This document shows positions 35,446-47,415 of a stretch of DNA of 64,000 bases, in pieces. Below the pieces are notes generated by a model, which made no database searches, had not been told where the DNA came from, and saw only the letters and a list, made by a program, of their open reading frames with translations. How positions within the stretch are numbered: position 1 is the first letter of the stretch; each line of letters starts with the position of its first letter. The stretch comes from Pampus argenteus (Eukaryota > Chordata > Actinopteri > Scombriformes > Stromateidae): the NCBI GenBank assembly GCA_036937835.1, contig CM072861.1, positions 21,194,001 through 21,258,000 on the forward strand. Reading direction: 5' to 3'. The translations under genes were made by a program, and so were the position numbers.

Positions 35446-38120
35446 ATGTGTGTGTCATTCTCGTCCAAATATGGTCACTTCTGGCTCCAAATATCCAATA
35501 TGGCGACGGTTTCATAAACAAAACAGTAGTCTACACGTCAATGGGTCATACTATGGTGGTTAAGTCCATAGTTTATATACAGTCTATGGTTAAAACATGT
35601 GTTTGATGCCCTGATGATGATGCATTGACATGTAGGTTGTTCTTAAATGCAGGTCAGAAGAATGCATTACTGAAGTTGAAATATGATTTTGAATAAAAAT
35701 GGTGTCAATAGAAAATACATGGTCATTCCTCTTGTTTTATTAAAATGGTTCATCCACCAACTGGAAGCTACTCTGATTTATAACAGTATTGTCTAACCTT
35801 ATAAGGTCAGGCAGTGACATTGGGTGAATCAATACAAGACATTATTGTAATGATAGGACTGTGAATAAACCTATAGTGAAATGCTGTACTCACCAATGCA
35901 GGTCCGAGCTGGTACAGAGGACTGGCTGATCCAGAACGAGACCCAGGAGAGAACCACCAGCAGAATGGAGGGAACGTACGTCTCCAAGATAAAGAACAAC
36001 ACGTTTCTACGCAGCGCAAAATGCAGCACCAGCTTTGGGTAATTTCCTGTAAGGAAAAACATAGAGACACACATTATCATCAAACCAAAGACAGAAACAA
36101 ATGAACACAGTGTATTAAGCTTCGTGTACATTTTATTTTCATTTCAACTGAAGAATTCCTACCTGTCTCATACACAGCCTCTGACACGGATGTATAGTAG
36201 CTCTCTACACTATACTGAGCCAGCCTCAGTACATCCAGACCTTTCACTGAATCATTCCCTCTGGTCCAGTAAAACACCACATCCTGCAGGTTGTAGCCCC
36301 CTGATCACACACACACAGGATTTTGATTATGAGATGCTACGTGTAACATTTATATAAATTTTGATACTCACTGCACTCATGATGATGAGAATAATGATGG
36401 TGATGGTGAGAAGGATGGTGATGATATTTGTCCACCAACACACTGAAGGCTTGATGTAGGGTTGATGGGGCAGGTGTGGCATTCACAGGTACTCACAACT
36501 CTCCAGCTGCAGAGTGCACACCTGTCTGTCCATCGGGTACTTGGTCAAGTCCATGTTGCAGGCAATCGTAGCTGTGATGCTGTTGTGTATTTATAGCAAG
36601 ATCATTAGCAACTCCCAAAAAACACACTATTCCACGTTACTCCTTTGATGTAGGACAGAGCAATTAATAATGGAGAAAATACAAAGAACTCTCTCCCAGA
36701 GCGATGATGTAGTAATCAAAAGAACAAAGACTCGTATCTGAAGTGTCAACATTAGATGTCTCCCTGATGCATTCATTATGTATAAGTAGCTGACTTGGAA
36801 TTTATGGATAGTCTCTAAACTTCTTCTCTTGAGACTATAGAGAATCTATAATCAGTGGTGGAAAATTAAAATTAATGTTCCTGTCCGGAAGAATGAAGTA
36901 TACTCCTGCACAAAACCGCCCTTTTTGTCTTCAATAAAGCTGTCTCATCAAAATAAAAATCCTGCCTTGATTTGATATGATGGATTAGACGTCAGGGCAT
37001 ATTTTCATTGTGGCCCTGGGGAGACAAGGCAGTTATATGGCTGAGTTGATTACCACAGCAATCACAAAACAACATGAAAAAGAAATGTTTTTGTGAGTAT
37101 GTTTTTTCCTTCCACTCATGTATCGTTTTCCTTTTTTATAGGTTAAAAGTCAGTTGACTTTATAAACTTATTCTACAAATGCAGTTATAACAGTATCAAA
37201 TGTCAGTAAATGTCAAATCAATAAACCTAAACCTTTAGAGAAAAAAAAAAAAAGTACCGAAGGGCATAGAGAACAGTTCCATTGCTGAAGATGCGTATGA
37301 GGCGGTTTTCCACTGTGACGTCATGCAGGAAGGAGCGCTTGGAGTCGGGTATGAACGTGTCAGGAATCCAGAGCAGTGACACCAGTCGTCCGTCCACACT
37401 CACGCTCTCATTCCCAGGGAACACCAGCCTGGAATCACGCCAGCGCTGACGGAGGAAGATGGTTGCAGTGTAGTCCTGAAACAAGAAGCCTTCGTTCATT
37501 TCTTCAATCACACACTAGTCCGTTCTGCTGCACAGAAGTAATTGGAAGAGTGCTATACCATATTGATTTCGGAGATGGCATCGATGCTGGCAATATCAAG
37601 ACTCATTCCAATTTCCACCGGACCCTCTATCAAAGACAGAAACAGGGAGCTTTAAAAATGGTTCAGTTTCCATTACCTTTGACAAAGAAAAATGGCTGTA
37701 TTTAAATATTTGCAATGAGAACCGAAACGCAACTCTAAAATCTTTATAAAATGAAATAATTTCTTATCAAACATCATCCTACCATTAAAATTTGGTCTGA
37801 GGTATCGGTTGTATCCTTTCATCAACTTCTGAATTGTTGGCAGAAGCTGAGAGTCGTTCCATTCACCCCAGTGATGGCTGGGAAACATACAACCGCTGAT
37901 GATGATGTTGATAATAGAGGGATAAAAAAGAAACGAGAGAGTAGACATGTAATATTGACTAAAAATCAGCATAATTGCTCAATATATGCATTTTCAATCA
38001 ATATAAATATCAATATGAACATATATTCTTAACCCTGTGCGTGTGTTTTCAACCTCAGGTCTCTCACCCATGTGTAATGGTCAGGCAGAGCATCAGTAGT
38101 GTGTGCAGCTGGACAATCAT
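33990..38120 (-). CDS. gabrp: GABA-A receptor subunit pi, complete (9 exons)
   Basis: Cys-loop ligand-gated chloride channel subunit of the plasma membrane; in mammals the pi subunit is mainly epithelial. Coding exons in transcript order: 38120-38068, 37877-37783, 37626-37559, 37475-37258, 36579-36497, 36300-36163, 36046-35894, 34603-34410, 34322-33990. All phases agree, giving 444 aa (about 440 recalled for human). Visible: hydrophobic signal peptide ([16 protein letters not shown]), ligand-binding domain with [18 protein letters not shown] and [14 protein letters not shown], the Cys loop [17 protein letters not shown]1 ([18 protein letters not shown]), TM2 ([19 protein letters not shown]), TM3 ([20 protein letters not shown]), a variable cytoplasmic loop, and TM4 at the C-terminus ([13 protein letters not shown]). 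The LRLAQYSVE and [20 protein letters not shown] segments match GABRP best. No disruption seen. Confidence 0.95.
34830..35590. mobile_element. Candidate fish MITE with palindromic and (TA)n segments in a gabrp intron
   Basis: The intron between gabrp exons 35894-36046 and 34410-34603 holds a non-coding block ending in GTTTATATACAGTCTATGG, a terminus common in fish repeats. It includes a TTACGTAA-rich inverted-repeat tract (35045-35098), a (TA)n tract (about 35392-35437) and a poly-A run (34799-34828). The left limit is uncertain, and the block may be composite. Confidence 0.5.
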
Positions 38121-41100
38121 TGTGGATCAGCAGCTGGAGATGTGACAGAGGCCAAAACACAAACACATTATTGCTTTCCACAAATCATTCTACGTGTCTA
38201 TTAGTTTCAGGCACAGGATAACACAGTCTCACCACAGGGTGGCAGCACCCAACTGAATGTAGTTGTAAACCTCAGAGGAAATAGCGCAGCACCCATTCTC
38301 ACCTTTTGATGTCAAGAGCTGCTTTCTCCCTGCCCTGATACTAAAATGCAGTAGAAACCTGTATCGATCTCCACTGCTGTACTACATGAATGTCATATGA
38401 CCTGCTCCATTTGGCTTTCACGCACGCACGCATACACACGCATACACAGATGGAGATAAAAGACACTGCCTAGATAAGGATACATGAGTGCACTGGCATA
38501 TTAAGTATTAAGTGTTGCACTCTAGTGTGTTGTTGTGTCCGCCACCTTCTTATTTATGTGGCCACCATCTCATGATTTATTCATAATCCCGTCTCTTGAC
38601 TTGACTTGATCACCTCACTGTTTACTTTTCATCAAAAACAGAATCTGAATCTAACATGCTGTGCATCTGTTTCTAGCTATTATAAAGTAATGTTTGAACG
38701 CAATATCATATTAAACGGAAAGGCCAAAATTAAAGTTAAAGAACCATATAATGTTATTAGATGTAATTTTACTCTACAGATTGATATCAATATTAATTAA
38801 TTCCATTTTCCATCATACTATGTTTTTCATGCATTGGCTTAACTAACATTGGATTCTTTATGTTGCATTTATTCTCTCATTGCTCTTCCAGTCCACTTTT
38901 AACTTGTCACCTCTTTCCCTGAAGCTGTGTATTGAACTACAGAATAGCATAATAGTCTGTAGTATACATTGACTCTTTCTTCACATTAGCTCAAAGTTGC
39001 CTGTGCACGCACTTCAAAATAAACATTTCTTATTTTTACTCTAAAAATTCTCTCTTTTTTATGTACAAAAACAATTTTCTCACTTCCGTGTTTGTTGTTC
39101 TTCTCATTTCTCTTACCTATTTGAGTATCAGCGCACTTATCTTCTGGTTTTCTTTTTCCACCTGCTCCTCTCTTTCCTTTATTTCCTCTTCCAGTTTTCT
39201 GCTTCTTTCCTCCGTTGGATATGATTATATCCTGGTGTTTATTCCATATAGCAATAAATCACCGTTGCGCCTATTATTTGGTCTCTGTGTGTGAGGGGAG
39301 CTCGTGTTGGTGGTTTCACCCGTATGTCCGTCTCCCTCTGTCGCTGCACAGCTGTATTCATCTCCCCACAGAGCCGCTGTGCATCCCCCTCCTCCCTCAC
39401 TTTCTCTCCTCTGTTTATGCTACTCACCCTCTCATTTGTGCTGCATCTCTCCCCTTTTTCACACCTCCTCCCTCACCTCCACACACACACAAAAAAACAT
39501 CCACATACTGTATGCACTCCACATCCAATCTGATCCCCCATATCACTTCTTCCTCTTCATTCTCCTTCTCCCACATGTGTTTTTTTTATTCTTTTGGCCC
39601 TTAATCTCCATCTACCCCCTTCTCTTCCAATTTGCACAGACACTTCACCTCCTCCTGGGCTTCTAACCTCTCCTGTGTCTTATTCTCCCTTCTCACCCTT
39701 ATCTCTGTTCCCTTGCATCAGTGTCATCATCTGAATTAGTTTCCTCTCAGCTCTGTCTCTCGTCTCGATCTTCACTTTCGTAAAATACCCATGTGGCTCT
39801 ATGAGATGAAAGGAACTTTTTGGGCTGTTTTTTCTTATCTGTCTTTCTTTTTAAAAAAACAGGTGAAATCTGTCTTCTTGTTTTCTATTGCAGCTTAAAA
39901 TGAATTATTTACTCTTCTGACCACATTGTTATCTGACCTACAGTAGCAGCTGCTGTTGACATTTTTGTGGACATATTGTTATATATGTTGCTGATGTTGA
40001 ATGGTGGAAATAACCAGGAGCAGAATACTGATGACGAGGATGATGTAGTTGACTGTGGATCCCCCTCATCTCCTCACAGTTATTAACTTTTCACTTATTT
40101 ACCTGCAGCACCAGTGACATCGTGTGATTAATCTCTTTTAGCTTTGTTCCCCTCTGGCTCAGTAGCTCAGCTTTAACTCTAATTATACGTCCTGACCAGC
40201 AACAGCCCACAGCAGGAACTGCAGCATGTATGAGAAAGCCTTGAGGATATACTGCCTAATAACGACTTATGAGATTTCAGTGCAGAACCTGCATTTCACA
40301 GTACCAACTAATGATGTTAACTGGCCGCTAACAGGCTGATATGTTGGGTTATTTAGTGCAGCACTGTAGTCGTAAAGCTCTTTTCTCTCAATTTCATGCC
40401 CTGATGGCTGTATTAGGGAATAAATAGTCTCTTTATCCTTAATGATTGTGGTGAGGATCATTGTGAAATGAACAAAAGATAATCTGGTTTGCTTTCACCT
40501 TGAGAATCATGTGAACTGGAGTGGACACAATCTCTGACAGTGAAAAAGACGAATGGAGACGTTTGTGAACCACCTGAAGCACAGGATGTAAATGTTTGAT
40601 TTGCAAGTTAGGGGGGCTAATGAATAATTATAGTGCGAGCCATGATGTCAGAGTGGCACACAACTCAGTGTTCGTCAGCATCCACCTGGCTGCCTCTGTC
40701 TACCTGTCTGTATTTTACTTTCTGTTTCTATCCTCATCTGCCTGTGGCAGTATGTTTACCTTTCTCTCGCTGGCTTATTATCCAGCTCTCTCTTCATATT
40801 CTTTCGTCAGTGGCTCTGCAGCTGCCTCTTTATGACCTTGCATCATTCATGTCATGCCTTCTGGTGTAACTTCTTGTGTGTATACATCTTGCATCAACAT
40901 GTGTTTTCCCTTTTATCTGGATACACATCACATGTTAATACCGGGTGTAAAAGGGGTATAGTAGTCACCAAGTTTTTTGAAGAATTTCACATACGATTTG
41001 TAATGGATGATAGCTGGTGCAACCCAATCCTGTTTATTCATGATTGCACATTCCTGCATTTTGTCCTGGGATGTGTACAGTGTATATAAATATGTATGTA

Positions 41101-41231
41101 AGACCGTTCCAGTGTCAGCCTCACTTGTTAAGGTTCATATTTCAGTATAGTCCCTTTTGATTGGTAATTTTTGATTTTTAATGCGATCAGTTAGCCTTGG
41201 CTAACGGTACCCCACCCGACACCAGTACGTA

Positions 41232-41259
41232 TACACACACACACACACACACACACACC
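41232..41259 (+). repeat. (CA)14 microsatellite in the gene desert
   Basis: CA tract within a pyrimidine-rich part of the gabrp-FOXI spacer. Confidence 0.9.
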
Positions 41260-44200
41260 ACAGTGACCTTCCTCTGGTTTGTATGAGCTCAGCTTTACAG
41301 CTTCTTGCTTCCTCTCCTCTCCATCCATCCATCCATCATCATCTTCTGTCCACCAAAGAGTACTTAATGCTGCACTTTGGTTTCATTCCCATCACTCCTC
41401 TATTGTGTAACCACTTTTTATTTATTTATTTTTAATAATCTCTTCTCCTCTCTGTCTTCAACTCAGTTTCTCTCTCCGTCGCTGTGTCTCTCTATCAGTA
41501 TGAATAAGCATTGTGATGTTTCTAGTATTAATGCCCTTCGTTTTCAGAGTGGCACTAGAAAATGGAAACGTCACTGTCCACATATTGGCCCGGTGATTTG
41601 CTGTCATGTGACAAATGGAAATGTCACAGGACGGCCCATGAGAGGGACAGAGATAAATCTTACTTAAATGATTGTGACGGCTGCCATGTCCAGGAGGAAC
41701 ATGTATGAATTAATGCGGCGTAGACACTCATCCTCGTGCGCTGGCTTCCGCTCTGAGCCAGTTGACATATCTCCCCATAATATTGTGTTGTCTTGTTAAG
41801 GGGCTTAAAGTGATTTCTGTTGTCTTTCTTCACATTATATGAATGGGATCATAATTGAACTTTCATCTGAACTCTTTGTTTGCTGGTGCCCCTAGGCATT
41901 ACCTGTGGCAGGACTCAAGGCACTTCTTCTCTTGTGAATCACTTGGCTTTGTGCAATGTCAGTTCCTAGATGCTCACTTCTGAAGTTGCTTTAAAAAAGT
42001 AAAATAAAAGCAAAACTTCCTGTCAGGCACAGAAATCTCACAGAGAATTTATTATTATCACCCCTTTATCATTTACATCACTCCCTCTTTCATGTCTTTT
42101 GTTGTTAAAGTTTTGGTGAAATGTTTTATATCCTTTTTCCTGTGTGTGATCTTGAGAATAGCTACCCGGTCCCTCGAGGATAGAATATTAACAAAAGGAT
42201 AATTAAAATGCTTTGGAAATGTTGTTCATAGAGCGCAGCATAGCATTTTGTTTGGGAGTGAGAGCGGAAACCAACCTTCAGGACTACTAACCACGACTGC
42301 ATTCGCTTGATCAGTAGAGTAGCTTATTAAAAAAATACAGACTCTCAGAGGATTAGAAACAACATGACCTCTAGTTAAGCCTCTGGCTATTTAAATTAAT
42401 TAGTCTTAGCCAGAATATTATCTAATAGATGAACTTTGAAATTTTCTCTTATTTTTGCAACTGCCTGTTAAACTTCATGCAATAGTAAGTAAGGAGGCTC
42501 TGGTATAATATATCATTACAAAACTAAATATTTAGTCTAAATAAAGACTATAGGCTCAGAATATTGTAGGTTTATTTTATGTTTGATGTTTGAAAATCCT
42601 CTTTTTGTCTCAAAAAAAACCCCACCAGGTCTGTGAGGTAGCGCTAAAGTTATATAAGTAGAAAATGTCCACTAGAGGAAAACTTTTTTTTTTAGCCATC
42701 AGAGCCACAACACAAACATTTTGAATCTATTAGAAGAGCAGCTCTGGAAGTTGGTCCGGAGGGGGTGAAATTAGAATAATCCAGTGTGAAATAAGACGCT
42801 TAACAACTTACTTTTCTGTCTTTATCCAGCTGCCACTTGAAATGGCTGGGAGGTTATTTAAGCCCCAACCCTTATATCTGCAAATTGGAAAACATCATGG
42901 CTGCAGAATATAAAACAATGCAACAACTATTTAAAAAATATATATATATTTTCAGAAAATGCAGACTGACACTGTGACTCCCTATAAAGTCAAGCATCCA
43001 CCTTAGAGTCACTCCTTGATCTGAGATATAGCTTGTAGGTAAAAGAAAATGTGAATGATTTTAACAGGCCGTTAATCTTAGCCTTCACGTAATAACTCCT
43101 GATTACACATCTGCCTCCATCCTATCTTTGTCAAACTAGTATTGACTATTTTATCGTCAGGGATAAAGCTGTACAGTTTATGTTGATACAATAATAATTG
43201 CAGATTTTACACAAACTTACTGAATTCATTTATTTTTATTTCGGTCGTGTGCATGCTCAGAGAAACAGTACATGGCTAGCATGCATCCTCTCTTAGCAAC
43301 AGCGCTCCTGCCTGCTTCGCCCTCAGGTCCACTCGGGCTGTTATTAGAGCTGTCAGCAGCAGACTGAAAGCTCCTCTCTATGGGCAGGATGTATCAACAC
43401 TCACCAGGAAGAAAGTCTTCCAATCGTACCAGAAATTCAGATTTTTACCTTCCCCCAGCATAGCTGAGGGACTTCACTATTCCTCTAAATCATTACACTA
43501 GACGGCCACTTGAGATTCGAAGATACTTTAGTGCCAATTACAGTTTGCAACCTCTCGTCAGTCAGTCAATCTCATCTGTCATGGTTTAATTGCACGACCA
43601 ACGAAGTGGAACATGGCAAGAAATGTCGGAACAGGGTTTTAGGATTGCAATTAAATGGTTTTAATGCTCATGTAAACTTTAAAGTACAAAGCACCGGTGG
43701 GAGAGATACAGATTGAGATAGTGTAAGGATAAGCCCAGAGGAATGAAGGGCCACGGTGTGACAGCTGCCTGTAGAGAGACTGGTGCATCAGCAGGAAGTG
43801 TAACCATTCCCATTAACTATACTGGGAAATCTCAACAACTCTTCAGTTTCTCTTCGTTATTGTCTTTATCCTGCTTTTATATTGGAGAAGGTTGATACGC
43901 CTCACATCTGTATATAAAGTATGGTCAACTTGAAGCTCACTATAATTTCTATGCTATATTTACATCCAAATACATGTTCGATCCAGAATCCAAAAATATG
44001 TCACAATGTGAGCAACTTTAGTAGCAAAAGGTTATGGACTGGGAAGCATTCAGAGCGGGCTTTGTGCTGTATACTGATTGGCTGTTATTGTACCTTTAAC
44101 TGACAGACACAAGAGGGATATTGATCCTATCATCAAGACAGCAAATAGGTCTCAGTATATTTTTTGTCAAGCTATTGCTCTCCAGCTCCACACACTCTTT

Positions 44201-45074
44201 TTTTTTTTTTTTTTCCCCGTTTCTTGCCTGCCATCTTCATGTCGGTCAGTCCTCACTTTGCCACTCAAGCGAAATATTTTGTCCCCTGCTCCTTTTTTTT
44301 CCTGAGTGCTCTCGTCTGTTTTTTATCGAGCAACTCAAGTGTGAATCCATCACACGGCTTGAAGGATCCCACAGGATCTCAAGTCTGGTTCAGGTCATCA
44401 AATCAACCATAACCCTGGCAACGACCAGGAAAAAAAGGACGGGGGTCAAGGGTTTGAGTGTATGTAAACACACTAAGTACTGGGAGAGCTGTGGTGACGC
44501 TGTTTGTTTATCGATTCTATTAGATTACATCTAATTTTCTCCCCATTTAATCCCTTTTGCTCAATCTTTATCTATTCTTAGCAATACCTTTGCTGACCGC
44601 TCTCCTCTGTAATTTCTTGGCTGTATTATCTTAATCTTGACGCTCCTTACCCTAATCAAATCACTCTATTGATCCATAATCTCTTCTTCCCCTCTCCCTG
44701 AAGCAAGTCATGTCCCTTTTGTCTTTCTACTTAAAATTCAAGTGAAGTGTCAGTATTTGTTATCGTCTGGACTTTGGTGGCATCTCAGGGAGGCGAGGTG
44801 GAAGGGGAATACGTTCAGCTGTCACCTTCATCCTGGCAGCTCTGACGGGTCAGTGTTACTAATCTGCGTCTGAGTGAAGGAAGTCTCTTTTTAGTTCTTG
44901 GGAGCTAACTGTTGTTTCCTGTCACTGCTAAGGGCTGACGGTTTGTGTTGTTGTGAAATTGGTCATTGTAAAGAAAGATGAATGTGTTGTTGTTGTGATT
45001 AAAGGACTTAATGGTCATTATAAGTAATTTGTGGCTGTAATTAAAAGGTGTTTATTTGATTAAATTTTGATTTG

Positions 45075-45150
45075 ATGGAATAATTCAACGGATTGGGAAA
45101 CAGGCTTGCTTTGCTTTCTTGCTGAGGTTTAGATGAGAATATGCAAAAGA
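45075..45150 (+). mobile_element. Foldback MITE, fragment
   Basis: GGAATAATTCAACGGATTGG followed by GCTTTCTTGCTGAG and TAGATGAGAAT is a diverged left end of the same family, in the gene desert. Confidence 0.5.
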
Positions 45151-46794
45151 TGTTTTTGAGGATTTGTATCATTGATAACTTGGATGGACAGGCGAAACCT
45201 AAAAGAGGTATAATCAAATAATCCTCTGAGTCTTCTCTGAGTGTCTGAATAAATCTGCTGTACTGATGTGAGCTGTTGAAGAAAGAAAGGATTTTTTTTT
45301 TTTTTCCTGCAGCAGTTGCAGGACTCATCTGCATGGTCCAGTTAAGACTCCTCCACCCAACCGCACACGCATGCATGCACACTCGTGTTCCTCCTTTTGC
45401 CACAGGGATAAAGACACATTAATTAGTATGCACTAGTTGATTTACTCAGGAATTGATGAAAAGCCCGGTGGGAAGATGAAGGTTAGAAGGCCAAGGCTGT
45501 GCGCCTGGCGTGGGCAAACATTACAGCTGAACTGCAGTAAGAATAATTAGAAACACAGTTGTTTCTTGGATGTGTTCCTAATACTTCTGGGGAAATGTCA
45601 GCTAAATAGACAGTTATTGGGTAATAGGCATTGTAACTCACGTACTGTCAAGACTCTCTTGTTTTTTGAAGCCACTGTCTGTCTTTCATAGTGATGTATG
45701 GATGCAGACATGAATACACGAACAAGTCAATTTTCTTTTGCTGGCTCCCCCGCATCAATGTGCTGGTTTATGTAAATTTTATGTCATATAGGTGATGGAT
45801 TATCCCCGCTACATGAGCAAAACACTGTATTTTCAGGAATGATCTCATAATATTTTATCATCAACAGCCATGTATGCGTGTGGTTTGAATGCGTTTTTTA
45901 AACATATCTGTGGCTGCTCAGCAAATATATTTTCTTAAATGTTTCATTTACTGTCACAGAAATTAAATTTCAACTCTACAGTTTAATTTACTGTCATGTC
46001 AGACCGATGTTATTTTTGAAGCATTTGGTGGGAAAGAAAAAAATAGAAAAACAATATTTTTTTGTCATCTGTAGTATTTACAGGTATTTTTTTTCTAACT
46101 TTCTGACCAATATGATAGGAGATTTACTATCTTTGAATAATCCCAAATAAATAAACAGCATAGGTGCTGTATATTTTGAGTGAAACAGGGATTTGTGGAT
46201 TTCACCAGTAATGCTTTGGGATATCAATGTTCTGCTTAAACAGTATATCGGCTGGCAGGCTACTTAGGTGTGCCCTGCAGTCCCTGGTGGTCGAGTGTCT
46301 TGGGAATATATATTCTGTTTTAATGATTGTCATGTGGAAAGTAAATTCATTTATTCCTGCTTTGGGAGCTTCTTGAGCTCCCTGATGTTTTCGGAGTGTG
46401 GACACACTTCAGTGGCTTTTTACAATTCAATACATTTTAATACAAATCTTCTTTGTCCTTCTTCCATTAGCCCCTCTTTCTTAGTTGCACCTTATTGGAC
46501 ACACGTGAGTCATTTTCTTTCCTCCACCCACACTTATTTCTCCAGCCTCCACTTTCTCTTAATTTCCTCCAGTCTTTGCTCCCAAATCTCCAGAGCCTAC
46601 AGCCCACATACTGTATGCTGTAATGTTCTCTGCATGCTGTTGTGTGCCTTATTTATATGGAAATGAGTAAGTATGGAAATGCAAGGATGATATTATCAGT
46701 GCAGGCCACAGTATGTGTAATGCAGACATGTAGCATGTGCGTTTATTTCTTACTGAGGATACCCATCCAACTACGTGCGCTGGATGAATTAACT

Positions 46795-47415
46795 ACAGTT
46801 CATTCAGAAAGTATTCACAGCGCTTCACTTGTTCCACATTTCATTATGTTACAGCATTAATCAAAAATGGATTAAATTTTTTTCTCAGTATTCTACACAT
46901 AATACCCCATAACTAAAACTAAGTTTGAGGTTCCACAGCTAACAGTGTAGGTCAGACAACAAAACAAGCATGAAGTTGAAGGAACTATCTGTAGACCTGT
47001 AGGATTGTCTCGAGGCACAGAAAAATGTCTGCTGCTTTTAAGGTTCCAATGAGAACAGTGGCCTCCGTCATTTGTAAATGGAAGAAGTTTGGAACCACCA
47101 GAGCTAGAGGTGACGTACCTCTAAACTGAGTGATCGGAGGAGAAGAGCTTTACTTGGGGAGGTGACCAATGACCCGATGGTCACTCTGACAGAGCTCCAG
47201 GGTTCCACAAACAAATTGAGCAAATGTTGTGAATACTTATTATATTTTCATTCCTATTTTAAATAAATTTGCAAACATTTAAAAAAAACTGTGGTTTGTG
47301 ATATGGGGTGTTGTATGTAGAATTTTGAGGAAAAAAAAATAATTGAATCCATTTCAGAATAAGGCTGTAACATAACAAAATGTGGGAAAAGTGAATACTT
47401 TCCATATGCACTATA
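46795..47415. mobile_element. Internally deleted Tc1/mariner-like element
   Basis: About 620 bp with degenerate inverted termini. The left end has CATTCAGAAAGTATTCACAG, CACATTTCATTATGTTACAG and AATACCCCATAAC. The right end is the reverse of GGAAAGTATTCACTTTTCCC and ATTTTGTTATGTTACAGCCT. This is the terminal layout of fish Tc1-like elements. The interior keeps about 250 bp of decayed transposase-region sequence (CAATGAGAACAGTGGCCTCC and GGAAGAAGTTTGGAACCACC) with stops and deletions, so no functional transposase. It is flanked by TA-containing sequence. Confidence 0.85.

Noticed and set aside
39215..39666. Overlapping open frames of 80-129 codons
   Set aside because: Pyrimidine-rich low-complexity sequence giving Ser/Pro/Phe-rich translations in all three frames; no splice or homology signal.
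44078..44534. Open frame of 137 codons in the gene desert
   Set aside because: Runs through a poly-T tract (poly-Phe). Three overlapping frames are open and there is no recognisable domain.
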